Part shown: in pieces, positions 27,840-36,188 of the stretch
How the letters are laid out: every line of letters starts with the position of its first letter
Position numbering within the stretch: the stretch's first letter is position 1
Source: Arthrobacter sp. NicSoilB8
Lineage (GTDB): Bacteria; Actinomycetota; Actinomycetes; Actinomycetales; Micrococcaceae
Length of the DNA stretch: 64,000 nt
Direction of reading: 5' to 3'
Assembly: GCF_019977355.1 (NCBI RefSeq)
Contig: NZ_AP024655.1
Span: 1 to 64,000 of the forward strand
The notes under the pieces: generated by a model
The model's input: the letters and a program-made list of their open reading frames with translations, nothing else
The model's database searches: none
Told to the model about the DNA's origin: nothing
Made by a program: the position numbers and the translations under genes

Positions 27840-29593
27840 TTGGCCCCCTCGCAATTCGTAGTCGGAGTGGGGGACGGCGACGGTTTCGCCGCGCCCGGGG
27901 CCGCCGTGGCGCCGGGCGAGGCTTTGGCGCTTGGTGTCGCCGTGGCGCCGGGGGTGGCGCCGGCTGTCGCCGCGGGCGACGGCGTGAGGCACTCGTCGGC
28001 CGGGGCGGTGGTGCCGGTCCGCTCAAGATTCTTGACGATCCGCTGCGCGTCGTAGAGATCGCGGGCGGGCACTGTCTGACGCACCCGCTGCTGCGAAAAT
28101 TCGGGAAGGTCGGACATCTTGATATCGGTCACCGCTTCGAGGGTGGAAAGCTGGATGGGTCCGAGGCGCTGGGAGACCCCGTTGAAGATCGCCACATGCT
28201 GATCGTGTTCGCCGATGTAATAGCGCGTCTGGGTCCAGGCGTAACCAAGCCACAGACCAACGGCCAGCAGCGCGACGATCGCGGCAGCAACGGAGATGGT
28301 GAGCCACCGGCGCGGCCGCCTGACGGGCCCGAAATCTTCGGCGTCCTCGCGGCCCTGTTCCGACTTGTGCGTGAGTACCGTGGCTGCGCGCCGGGCCACC
28401 GTGCGCCCGGCGATCGAGGGGATGGAGCCCGATTCCGCTGCCGCTGCGGCGGCTCCGACCAGTTCGTGGGGGCGGGTAGAGAGTTCTTCGCGGAGGACTT
28501 CGGCCGAGAGATGTTCACCCAGGTGCGGGTCGGTGGTGGGCTCCGGTTCTTTGGCCCCGGCGGCCTTGTCCGTCTCCTTGCCACTGCCGGCGGAATCAAG
28601 GGCAGAGGCCGCTGCCGGCGCGGCTAGCGCGGCCGCAGCCGCAGATTCGGTGGCGTTGCCGGCGTCGGGCGTCTTTGCTGGCTCGGCGGACGACGTCGCG
28701 TCGCCGAAGGTGCTGCCGGTCAGCGGCCCGGCGGAGGCGGCTGGCGCCGACGTCCCGGCGGCCGCGGCAGGCAGGGGGACGACGTCGACGGCGGCGGTCC
28801 GGACGTCGTCGGGCATCTGTTCGCCGATGTCCAGCACAATAACTGTCACGTTGTCCGGGGCGCCGGCCTCGAGTGTCAGTTCAATGAGCCGTTCGGCGCA
28901 TTCGTTCAGGTCCTTCGTCTCCCGAACCGTGCGTTCCACGACGTGGCCGGCCACGTAGTTCAGGCCGTCAGAGCACAGCAGCCAGCGTTCCCCGGCCTGG
29001 ACGGCCAAGGTGTCGAGGTCCAGCTCCGGGCTGGCGTCGACGTCCCCCAACACGCGCATGAGGACGTTCTTATGCGGATGCGTTTCGGCTTCTTCGGGGC
29101 GCAGGCGGCCTTCGTCGATGAGCCGCTGGACAAACGTGTGGTCCACGCTGACCTGTTCGAACTCGTCATCGCGCAGGCGGTAGGCCCGGGAGTCGCCGAT
29201 ATGGGCGAAATGGAGCTTGCCCTCGGCGAGCAGCAGGGCGGTCACCGTGGTGCCCATCCCGGCGAGCTTCGGGTTGATGTGGACCAGCTCGGACAACAGG
29301 GAGTTGGCAGTCTGGATTTCATCCGCGAGGACGGTGCCGGCGTCGCCGTCATAGTCGTCATGATCCAGATGGATCATGTCCAGGACAGTCGCGGCGGAGG
29401 CGACATCGCCGCCGGCGTGCCCGCCCATGCCGTCGGCAACGACAGCGAGGTGCCGGCCCACGTAGGCTGAGTCGTCGTTCTTGGCGCGCACGCGGCCGAC
29501 GTCGGAACGGGCGGCGTAACGCATGATGAGCGGCCGCTTCGGGGCCGTCGTTTTGCCTTCGGCCCTGTCTGCGGGGCGATCCGGGGCAGCCAC
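27836..29593 (-). CDS. stp: PP2C-family Ser/Thr protein phosphatase
   Basis: 585 aa, GTG start 2 bp after the fhaB stop. N-terminal PP2C domain (about 20-260) with DGMGGHAGGDVAS, HIGDSRAYRLRD and the CSDGLNYV metal-binding motifs; then a long Ala/Pro/Thr linker, one membrane helix (LTISVAAAIVALLAVGLWLGYAW-like, around residue 435) and an external segment with a Pro/Thr/Ala tail. Removes phosphates placed by PknA/PknB, as PstP does in mycobacteria. Confidence 0.95.
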   Translation of the reverse strand: MAAPDRPADRAEGKTTAPKRPLIMRYAARSDVGRVRAKNDDSAYVGRHLAVVADGMGGHAGGDVASAATVLDMIHLDHDDYDGDAGTVLADEIQTANSLLSELVHINPKLAGMGTTVTALLLAEGKLHFAHIGDSRAYRLRDDEFEQVSVDHTFVQRLIDEGRLRPEEAETHPHKNVLMRVLGDVDASPELDLDTLAVQAGERWLLCSDGLNYVAGHVVERTVRETKDLNECAERLIELTLEAGAPDNVTVIVLDIGEQMPDDVRTAAVDVVPLPAAAAGTSAPAASAGPLTGSTFGDATSSAEPAKTPDAGNATESAAAAALAAPAAASALDSAGSGKETDKAAGAKEPEPTTDPHLGEHLSAEVLREELSTRPHELVGAAAAAAESGSIPSIAGRTVARRAATVLTHKSEQGREDAEDFGPVRRPRRWLTISVAAAIVALLAVGLWLGYAWTQTRYYIGEHDQHVAIFNGVSQRLGPIQLSTLEAVTDIKMSDLPEFSQQRVRQTVPARDLYDAQRIVKNLERTGTTAPADECLTPSPAATAGATPGATATPSAKASPGATAAPGAAKPSPSPTPTTNCEGAK

Positions 29594-29595
29594 GG

Positions 29596-30078
29596 CTATG
29601 GCCTCAATTCGATGACCGTCTTGCCGATTCTCACGGGGACACCCAGCTCCACCGGGAGGGCCCGGGTCAGCTGCTGGTCTGCCAGATACGTGCCATTAGT
29701 TGAGCCGAGGTCTTCGATGAACCAGCGGCTGCCCTGCGGAAACAGGCGGGCGTGGCGGCCCGAGGCGTAGTCGTCCTCGAGGACGAGGGTGGCTTCCTGC
29801 GCCCGGCCCAGGAGGATGGGGCTCGCTGCGAGGGGAATCGTGGTGCCCTTGAGCGGGCCCTCGGTGACGACCAGCTGGCGCGCCTGCTGCTTGACGGGGG
29901 CGGGCGGGGGCTCGGCGAGGGACGGATTCTTGCGTACCTGGCGTGCCGTCGGGGCTCCGGCCGCCGCCTTGCGGCCGATCATGAGATCACGGCGCATGGC
30001 AGAGACGATGCTAAAGATCAGCACCCAAAGGAGAATAAGGAACCCGAAGCGAAGTGCCGTAATGGTCAGTTCGCTCAT
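29596..30078 (-). CDS. fhaB: FHA-domain protein FhaB (FipA)
   Basis: 160 aa. One N-terminal membrane helix (LRFGFLILLWVLIFSIVSAM) and a C-terminal FHA domain with LGRAQEATLVLEDDYASGRH and STNGTYL, which binds phosphothreonine. In mycobacteria the orthologue connects the PknA/PknB signal to the divisome. The start overlaps the fhaA stop by four bases. Confidence 0.93.
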   Translation of the reverse strand: MSELTITALRFGFLILLWVLIFSIVSAMRRDLMIGRKAAAGAPTARQVRKNPSLAEPPPAPVKQQARQLVVTEGPLKGTTIPLAASPILLGRAQEATLVLEDDYASGRHARLFPQGSRWFIEDLGSTNGTYLADQQLTRALPVELGVPVRIGKTVIELRP

Positions 30079-30824
30079 GCGCGGCCGCCTGGGGTGGCGG
30101 GCAGTAGGCGGAAAATAATTTTGGTCCGTCCCATCGTGATCGTGGCGCCGTCGGCAAGTTCCGAACTGCCCACGATTTTTTGGCCGTTGACATAGCTGCC
30201 GTTGGTGGAACCGAGATCGATCGCCTGGGCTGTGCCCGGCCCCGTCCGGATTTCCAGATGGCGGCGCGACACACCGGTGTCGTCAATGAGGATGTCCGCT
30301 TCCGAGGACCGTCCGAGCACGATCGACGGCGCGTTCAGCGAGTAGCGCTGGCCGTCGATGTCCAGCACGGGTTGAAGCCGCGCCGGCTGGCGGGTCGGAG
30401 CGGCGGGAACATTGCCGTGCACGCCCGGCTGGGCGGGGACGGACGGGGCGGAGGCTTTCTCGGTCCGCGAGGTGATGTCGAAATCCCCCGCGCGGCGTTC
30501 GTCGTCGCGGCGGAAGCTGATCCGGACCGGCCCCTGCAGGGTGTAGCCCTGGCTGCGGACGTGATTGATGACGACGTCGCACAGCTCTTCCGCAAGGGGT
30601 GTGCCCCATTCCTGGGCGCGCTGGAAGTCCTCGTTGCTGAGGAGCACATCAAAGACGTTGGGAGCCAGGGTGCGTCCCGCGGCGATGGTGATGGCCTTGT
30701 TGTCCACTTCGGTGCGGAGGCGGCTGGCGATCTCGACAGGCTCAACCTGGGCGCGAGAACCGGTGGAGAAGACTCCGCGGACGGCCTTTTCGATGCCGCG
30801 CTCGACTTTGTCCAGCAATCCCAT
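30075..30824 (-). CDS. fhaA: DUF3662 and FHA domain protein FhaA
   Basis: 249 aa from the ATG at 30824 preceded by GAAAGGAGAG. The N-terminal DUF3662 region (MGLLDKVERGIEKAVRGVFS to about 125) is followed by a flexible Pro-rich linker and an FHA domain with LGRSSEADILIDDTGVSRRH and STNGSYVNGQ. FhaA binds phosphorylated kinase and the lipid II flippase MviN in mycobacteria. First gene of the signalling operon. A longer in-frame reading to 30911 has no conserved residues. Confidence 0.93.
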   Translation of the reverse strand: MGLLDKVERGIEKAVRGVFSTGSRAQVEPVEIASRLRTEVDNKAITIAAGRTLAPNVFDVLLSNEDFQRAQEWGTPLAEELCDVVINHVRSQGYTLQGPVRISFRRDDERRAGDFDITSRTEKASAPSVPAQPGVHGNVPAAPTRQPARLQPVLDIDGQRYSLNAPSIVLGRSSEADILIDDTGVSRRHLEIRTGPGTAQAIDLGSTNGSYVNGQKIVGSSELADGATITMGRTKIIFRLLPATPGGRA

Positions 30825-31220
30825 GGTCCCTCTCCTTTCCTGATAGCTGCGGGGCAGCGTTCGTTCCGGAACTCGGTTTCCAACTTTTGCGAGCCCGCTG
30901 TCAGCGGACACTCCTACATCAGATACTACTGGGCGTGTCTGGGAATGACCTCAACGGGCGTCGTCGGTCCGGCACCGAAAAGTGCGGCGGTCACGCCCTG
31001 ACGTGCGCGGACATCCCTGGTGCGGCCGCCCCGGCGGGAGCTGCCACGAAGCCCGGCAAACCCGGCCGCGGGGCCAGGTAATGACGCGACTAGCGTGGCC
31101 CTGCGGGGGGCCTTCCGGCCCGATTGGTGTTTTCCCGCAGTTGTCCGTTATGCTTGATCTCGCTGCTTTTACGAGGTTGGCGGTCCGGGAAACCGGCCCT
31201 CTCCGAGTGGAAGAAGTTGC
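30825..31220. other. Divergent spacer between fhaA and tRNA-Leu, no gene
   Basis: 396 bp. Holds the fhaA promoter on the minus strand, not resolved by eye. TTGGTG (31124-31129) and TATGCT (31149-31154), 19 bp apart, are a weak promoter candidate for tRNA-Leu. Short frames have no family character. Confidence 0.4.
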
Positions 31221-31303
31221 GCGCGAGTGGCGGAACGGCAGACGCGCTGGCTTCAGGTGCCAGTGTCCGAAAGGGCGTGGGGGTTCAAATCCCCCCTCGC
31301 GCA
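31221..31303 (+). tRNA. tRNA-Leu (CAG)
   Basis: 83 nt with a long variable arm, as class II tRNAs have. The acceptor GCGCGAG pairs with CTCGCGC, and the anticodon loop CTTCAGG gives CAG. Discriminator A; CCA not encoded. Confidence 0.96.
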
Positions 31304-31311
31304 CGCAATTG

Positions 31312-31344
31312 AAAGAACCCCGGTCTTCGGACCGGGGTTCTTTT
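31312..31344 (+). terminator. Rho-independent terminator after tRNA-Leu
   Basis: AAAGAACCCCGGTC, a TTCG loop, GACCGGGGTTC and TTTT. Perfect stem. Confidence 0.93.
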
Positions 31345-31394
31345 GTTTAACCGCCAGCCCTGGTCCGGGTTATGGGACCCCTGTCGTCCGGCGT

Positions 31395-31489
31395 CGGGTT
31401 TTCCCCAACTTTGTCGGCTCGGGCCGGCGTGTTGCACCGAACCGCAGGCCTTCTGGCGGCGTCATGCCATTGAAGGTGGGGAAAACCCG
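31395..31489. repeat. Palindromic interspersed repeat, copy A
   Basis: 95 bp with terminal inverted arms CGGGTTTTCCCCAACTT and AAGGTGGGGAAAACCCG (one mismatch). The interior GGCGTGTTGCACCGAACCG matches copy B (63375-63468) read on the opposite strand, about three-quarters identical by eye over the full length with one gap. No coding capacity. Sits between the tRNA-Leu terminator and the ABC transporter leader. Confidence 0.85.
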
Positions 31490-31505
31490 CGGCGGAGATC
31501 AACCA

Positions 31506-31626
31506 GCACTGCAACGTGAACTGGAACGAACCGAGAGTTAACTTCACGGAAACGGCAGGGCGCGGATTCCTGAAACAACCGTTCCCTAGGGTCAGTGCCA
31601 GACGGCCCCGCGGGGGCCGCTTTTTC
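31506..31626 (+). promoter_or_regulatory. Structured leader with terminator-like hairpin
   Basis: Nested helices: GCACTG (31506-31511) with CAGTGC (31593-31598); GGAACG (31523-31528) with CGTTCC (31580-31585). Inside these, CCG/CGG (31531-31549) and CAGG/CCTG form two small stems. Then GGCCCC-GC-GGGGCC (31604-31618) followed by CTTTTT resembles an intrinsic terminator 32 bp before the ABC transporter start. It looks like an attenuated or riboswitch-type leader, but matches no class I can recognise. Confidence 0.5.
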
Positions 31627-31657
31627 ATGCGACCGCCTCCCGATTTGGAGAAGAAGA

Positions 31658-32734
31658 ATGACGGTTTTTGGTTCGGAATTGCGCCCGACGCGTCGGATGC
31701 TGCTGGCAGGGATTTCCTCCGCGGCGCTCGTGGCCCTCACCGGCTGCGGCGGCGAGACCAGCGCGGCGACGTCGACGGCCAGCGCCGCGGCGGGGGACCT
31801 CGGCACACTCGAGGTGCAGTTGTCCTGGCTGAAGAACTCAGAGTTCGCCGGTGAATACTTTGCCGACAGCAAGGGCTACTACAAGGACGCGGGCTTCACG
31901 GCCGTCAACCTGATTGCCGGCGGCCCGGGCGGCGCTTCGGCGGAGACCATGGTCCTTTCGGGCAAGGCTCTGGTGGGCACGTCCTCGCCAGTTGGCGTGG
32001 CCCCGGTAGTGCTCAATGAGGGCGCGCCGTTGAAGATCATCGGCTCCACGTACCAAAAGAACCCTTTCACCATTGTTTCGCTCGCGGCAAAGCCGATCAC
32101 CGCCCCAGGCGAGCTTGTCGGCAAGAAAATCGGGGTGCAGGCGGGCGTCAACGAGACGCTTTTCGATGCCCTCCTTGAGGTCAACAAGATCGACCCGTCC
32201 CAAGTCACGAAGGTGCCCGTGCAGTACGATCCCCAGCCGTTGCTCAACGGTGACGTCGAAGGGTTCTTCGCCTACCTCACCAACGAGGTGCTGACCCTCG
32301 AACTGGGCGGACACAAGACGGCCGTGCTGCCGTTCGCGGACAACGGCCTGCCCTTCATCGCCGAAAGTTTCGTCGCCACGGAAGATTCCATCAAGAACAA
32401 GCGGAAAGAGCTGAAAGCCTTCCTGGCAGCAACAGCCAGGGGCTGGAAGAACGCGCTGGCGGACCCGTCAGAATCAGCCAGGCTCGCCGTCGAGGTTTAC
32501 GGCAAGGAACTCGGCCTCACGCTGGAGAAGGAAAAAGCCCAGGCCGAGGCGCAGAACAGCAAGCTCATCAAGACCCCGGACACGGACAGCAACGGACTGT
32601 TCTCCATCTCCAAGGACCTTATGGAGAAGAACATCGAAATCCTCAAGCTGGCCGGCTACGACACCACGGCGGAGACGATCTTCGACCTGACCCTCCTCGA
32701 CGAGGTCTACGCCGAAAACCCGACCCTTAAGTGA
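31658..32734 (+). CDS. ABC transporter substrate-binding lipoprotein, NMT1/SsuA type
   Basis: 358 aa from the ATG at 31658, after GGAGAAG. The signal peptide has a twin-arginine-like TRRMLLAG and the lipobox LTGC, so it is a lipoprotein. The mature domain opens LSWLKNSEFAGEYFADSKGY, the pattern of NMT1/THI5-like binding proteins that take sulfonates, nitrate, or pyrimidine and riboflavin precursors. The ligand cannot be chosen from sequence. First gene of a four-gene importer operon. Confidence 0.88.
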   Translation: MTVFGSELRPTRRMLLAGISSAALVALTGCGGETSAATSTASAAAGDLGTLEVQLSWLKNSEFAGEYFADSKGYYKDAGFTAVNLIAGGPGGASAETMVLSGKALVGTSSPVGVAPVVLNEGAPLKIIGSTYQKNPFTIVSLAAKPITAPGELVGKKIGVQAGVNETLFDALLEVNKIDPSQVTKVPVQYDPQPLLNGDVEGFFAYLTNEVLTLELGGHKTAVLPFADNGLPFIAESFVATEDSIKNKRKELKAFLAATARGWKNALADPSESARLAVEVYGKELGLTLEKEKAQAEAQNSKLIKTPDTDSNGLFSISKDLMEKNIEILKLAGYDTTAETIFDLTLLDEVYAENPTLK

Positions 32735-32759
32735 CCGCGCCCGGACATAAGTAGGACGA

Positions 32760-33602
32760 ATGACTGATTTGAGCACGGCTGCCGTCCCGCACGGCATGCT
32801 CTCCGGAACCGGCATATCGCTCAGCCGGCTGGGCAAAAGTTTCAGCATGGGCCGCAAGCGTGTCGTGGCCCTGGAAGACGCCAACCTGATGACCTCGAAA
32901 GGAACGTTCCTGTCCCTGCTGGGGCCCTCGGGATGCGGCAAGTCCACGATTCTGCGGATCCTTGCGGGCCTGGAAACCCCCACGACCGGCCAGGTCACCG
33001 TGGACGGCCATACCCCGGCCGAGCTGCGCACCCGTCACGAGCTCGGCATCGCCTTCCAGGATCCGGCCCTCCTGCCGTGGCGAAGCGTGGTCTCCAATAT
33101 CCGCCTGCCGTTCGAAGTGTCCGGTCTGCCCGTTGACCACGCCATGGTGGACGAGCTCGTGGGACTGATCGGCCTGAAGGGGTTCGAAAAAGCCAAACCG
33201 GCACAGCTCTCCGGCGGCATGCGGCAGCGCGTCTCCATCGCCCGGGCGCTGGCGCTCAAGCCCTCGGTGCTTCTGCTGGACGAGCCGTTTGGCGCCTTGG
33301 ATGACATGACGCGCCAGCGCCTCAACCTCGAACTGCTGCGGATCTGGACTGAGAAGCCGGCCACCACGCTCATGGTCACCCATGGAATCGCGGAGGCAAT
33401 GTTCCTCTCCGACGTGGTGGCCGTCATGAGCGCCAGACCCGGCCGGATCAAGGAAATCATCACTGTTGACTTGCCCAGGCCAAGGACACCGGAGATGATG
33501 CGGACGCCCGAGTTCCATGCCCTGTGCGACAGGGCTTCGGAGCTCCTGTTCGGCGACGCCGGAGCGCCCCGAGGGGAGGGATCTTCCCTTGACGAAGACT
33601 AA
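32760..33602 (+). CDS. ABC transporter ATP-binding protein
   Basis: 280 aa. Walker [11 protein letters not shown]-loop in [10 protein letters not shown], signature [15 protein letters not shown], Walker [13 protein letters not shown] and the H-loop MVTHGIAEA are all intact. Belongs to the nitrate/sulfonate/taurine ATPase group (SsuB/TauB-like). Powers the adjacent permeases. The 3' end overlaps the next gene. Confidence 0.95.
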   Translation: MTDLSTAAVPHGMLSGTGISLSRLGKSFSMGRKRVVALEDANLMTSKGTFLSLLGPSGCGKSTILRILAGLETPTTGQVTVDGHTPAELRTRHELGIAFQDPALLPWRSVVSNIRLPFEVSGLPVDHAMVDELVGLIGLKGFEKAKPAQLSGGMRQRVSIARALALKPSVLLLDEPFGALDDMTRQRLNLELLRIWTEKPATTLMVTHGIAEAMFLSDVVAVMSARPGRIKEIITVDLPRPRTPEMMRTPEFHALCDRASELLFGDAGAPRGEGSSLDED

Positions 33603-34434
33603 AACAGGGACAGCAGCCGCTTCCCGGCCGCTTCCGCCGTGGGCGGCGGGGGGACTCGGGGTGGCTGCGACCATTGCGCTTTGGTGGCTGGCCGCGGCCA
33701 CCGTGCTGGCCGGAGTGGGAGCCGCCGCCGACGGAACGGGCGGCGCGGTCCCCACACCGGACGAGGTTTTCCGCCGACTGGCGAGCGACGGCGTCGGCTT
33801 CTACTGGCCCAACCTGGCCGTCACGGTGGCGGAAGCCTCCGCCGGATATCTCTGGGGCAACCTCGCAGCACTCCTGCTGGCCGGCAGCGTTCTGGTGCTG
33901 CCGGCCCTGGAGCGGCTGGTCACCCAGCTGGCCGTCATCAGCTACTGCCTGCCGATCGTGGCCATCGGGCCGCTGGCCTTCATCGTGATCGGATCTCCCG
34001 CGCGCGGCCAGGCATCGGGAACGGCCGTGCTCCTGGCAGGCATCTCCGTCTTCTTCACCACGGTGGTGGGCGCCTTGTCCGCGCTGAAGAGTGCGGACAA
34101 GGCGAGCCTGGACCTCGTCACCGTCTACGGCGGCGGCAGGTTCCAACAGCTCATCAAGGTGCAGCTCATCTCTGCACTCCCGGGGATCCTCAACGCACTC
34201 AAGATCGCCGTTCCCGCCGCCGTGCTCGGGGCAGTCCTGGGCGAATACGTGGGAGGTGTGGACCGCGGGATCGGCCCGGCACTGGTCAACGCGCAGCAGA
34301 ATCTCGAAATTGCCCGGGCCTGGGGGGTGGCCCTGGTTGCGGGACTCCTGGCCGGGGCCGGCTACGGCGTACTTGCCGTGCTCGCACGGTTCGTCGCTCC
34401 GTGGAGCGCAGGCCGCCAGGGGACCTCACGATGA
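33589..34434 (+). CDS. ABC transporter permease 1
   Basis: 281 aa from the TTG at 33589, chosen because GAGGGGAGGG (33571-33580) lies 8 nt upstream; it overlaps the ATPase by 14 bp. An in-frame start at 33517 is possible but would extend further into the ATPase gene. About six membrane helices with the permease EAA-like loop ([21 protein letters not shown]). A BPD_transp_1 fold of the SsuC/TauC group. Confidence 0.88.
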   Translation: MTKTKTGTAAASRPLPPWAAGGLGVAATIALWWLAAATVLAGVGAAADGTGGAVPTPDEVFRRLASDGVGFYWPNLAVTVAEASAGYLWGNLAALLLAGSVLVLPALERLVTQLAVISYCLPIVAIGPLAFIVIGSPARGQASGTAVLLAGISVFFTTVVGALSALKSADKASLDLVTVYGGGRFQQLIKVQLISALPGILNALKIAVPAAVLGAVLGEYVGGVDRGIGPALVNAQQNLEIARAWGVALVAGLLAGAGYGVLAVLARFVAPWSAGRQGTSR

Positions 34435-35249
34435 CATCGCAGGCGCAGCGTCTCGGCGCCCTGAAAAGTCTCGGCCGTGCGGCCCTGGGGCTGCTGGTCT
34501 CGCTGGCCGTGGTGCTGCTGCTGTGGGTGGCGCTGCTGAAGCTCTTCAACATCTCGCCTTTCGTGGGCAAAGGCCCCCTGGATGTCTTCAATTTCCTCTT
34601 CACCGTTCCGGCGTCGGCCGGCAACAGGCTCGCCGTGTTGCAGAACCTCGGCCAGACCATGATTGACGCCTCTCTTGGATTTGCCGCGGGGATGGTGGGG
34701 GCAGCCGTGGTCGCGGGCGTTTTTGTCCTCTTCCGCGGAGTGGAAAACGCCCTGATGCCGATCGCCATGCTTCTGCGTTCCGTGCCGCTGGTCGCCTTGG
34801 CGCCGATTATCATCCTGATTTTCGGACGGCAGGAACCGGCCGTGGCCGCGATCGGAGGGATCGTGGTGTTGTTTCCCGCCCTGGTGACGATCGTCTTCGG
34901 GCTCCGCTCGGCGTCGCCGGCAATGCTGGAGGTCGTTGATGTCTACGGCGGGTCCCGGTGGGCGGCCCTGAAGAAGGTGGCCCTGCCGTCGTCCCTTCCG
35001 GCCTTTTTCACCGCAGTCAAAGTCTCAGTCCCTGGAGCGGTGACGGGGGCCCTGCTGGCCGAATGGCTCGCCACCGGCAAGGGGATTGGCTACGCGATCA
35101 TCTCGGCCGTCTCCCGCGCCAGGAACAACGAGGCGTGGGCAGCGGTGCTGGTCATTACGCTCGTGTCGATCATCCTGTACGCGATCGTGGCGACCCTGGA
35201 GGACGTCATGCTGAGGCGGTCCGGGCAGGCGCCGTCGACGTCGGCCTGA
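34431..35249 (+). CDS. ABC transporter permease 2
   Basis: 272 aa from the ATG at 34431, overlapping permease 1 by ATGA. Six membrane helices; the EAA loop reads VYGGSRWAALKKVALPSSLP. Pairs with permease 1 to form a heterodimeric channel. A longer reading from 33639 is only the other frame of permease 1. Confidence 0.92.
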   Translation: MTSQAQRLGALKSLGRAALGLLVSLAVVLLLWVALLKLFNISPFVGKGPLDVFNFLFTVPASAGNRLAVLQNLGQTMIDASLGFAAGMVGAAVVAGVFVLFRGVENALMPIAMLLRSVPLVALAPIIILIFGRQEPAVAAIGGIVVLFPALVTIVFGLRSASPAMLEVVDVYGGSRWAALKKVALPSSLPAFFTAVKVSVPGAVTGALLAEWLATGKGIGYAIISAVSRARNNEAWAAVLVITLVSIILYAIVATLEDVMLRRSGQAPSTSA

Positions 35250-35251
35250 CC

Positions 35252-35283
35252 GGCCGGTGTGCAGGGGAACCCGCGCACCGGCC
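35252..35283. terminator. Hairpin between convergent genes
   Basis: GGCCGGTGTGC (35252-35262) and GCGCACCGGCC (35273-35283) pair with one G-T pair. Between the permease stop and the convergent TetR stop; no T-tract. Confidence 0.6.
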
Positions 35284-35314
35284 CGTCCGACTCGTTCACC
35301 CGCACGTCGGCCGT

Positions 35315-36007
35315 CTAGGCGCCGCGGAGCGCCCCGAGCCCGGCGAGGAGCGCCTCGAGTCCCAGGCTGAACGCGACGTCGGCCGGTTTTTCGTCGCCTT
35401 CCTCAGCCAGGCGCTGGACTGCGGAGGTGAAATGCGGCGTCGAGGCGGCCATGCTGCCGGAATCGAAGATGTCCGCGGGAGCCGTGACGTCGTAGGCGGA
35501 GCCGAAGATGAAGGATTCTAACGCCACGATGGCCGGGATGATCCGTTCCTGCGGAAAGCCGGCGCGGCTGAATCCTGCGCTGACGGCCTCATACATGGCC
35601 AGCGTCTTGGGCGCATCGGCCACGGGCAGCACGGCGATGACGGGGATCAGCGGCGTGTGCTTGGAGAACACATCGCGGTAGCTCCACGCCCAGTCCCGGA
35701 CGGCCTGTTCCCACGGGCCGGCACCGAAGGCCGCGACGTCCACGAACGAGGTCAGGTGGTCCTGGACGAGGACCAGCACCTCCCGCTTGGAGGAGACGTG
35801 GTTGTACAGCGCCGAGGGGGCGACGTTGAGGGTTCTCGCCAGGGCAGCCATGGTGAAGCCGTCGTAGCCGCTCTTGCCGATCAGCTGCAGGGCTGCCGAT
35901 GTGATGCCGGCCTGGTCCAGCACGGCCGCGGCCGGCCGGCCGACGCGGCGGCGCGGATTGGTGGCGGAGCTGTGCGGATCCGCGGGGGCGCTGGTTGCTG
36001 CCGTCAT
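35315..36007 (-). CDS. TetR family regulator
   Basis: 230 aa, ATG start. The N-terminal helix-turn-helix reads SGYDGFTMAALARTLNVAPS with the ALYNHVSSKREVL recognition helix. The C-terminal ligand domain resembles the TetR_C_1 type. Divergent from a putrescine oxidase gene; an inverted repeat at 36129-36147 in the shared spacer is the likely operator. It may repress the oxidase until polyamines are present; this is inference. Confidence 0.9.
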   Translation of the reverse strand: MTAATSAPADPHSSATNPRRRVGRPAAAVLDQAGITSAALQLIGKSGYDGFTMAALARTLNVAPSALYNHVSSKREVLVLVQDHLTSFVDVAAFGAGPWEQAVRDWAWSYRDVFSKHTPLIPVIAVLPVADAPKTLAMYEAVSAGFSRAGFPQERIIPAIVALESFIFGSAYDVTAPADIFDSGSMAASTPHFTSAVQRLAEEGDEKPADVAFSLGLEALLAGLGALRGA

Positions 36008-36128
36008 TCCTGGCCTTTCTGCTCAGCTTGGCTGGCGGTTTCGGATGTTCCCATTCTGCTCCCACTTTACGGCCGAAATTTTCTTTGCCGGGGGTCTTCC
36101 CCAATCCGGCTGAAAGTCCTATCATCAT

Positions 36129-36147
36129 AAATGAACGTCATTCATTT
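36129..36147. promoter_or_regulatory. Candidate TetR operator
   Basis: AAATGAACG-T-CATTCATTT: nine-base half-sites that match at eight positions. An AT-rich palindrome in a GC-rich setting, between the divergent TetR and oxidase genes, 42 bp before the oxidase start. Confidence 0.7.
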
Positions 36148-36188
36148 AGTGGTCCGCATCACCCGAGCGGCCACGGGGAGGAATCATC

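Noticed and set aside
31506..31626. Guanidine (ykkC) or TPP riboswitch upstream of the importer
   Set aside because: A CTAGGG string is present, but the CTGGTCCGAGAG part of ykkC and the CTGAGA/ACCTGAT parts of TPP are absent.
33639..34430. Long N-terminal extension of permease 2
   Set aside because: It is the alternative frame of permease 1; the ATG at 34431 overlaps in ATGA fashion.
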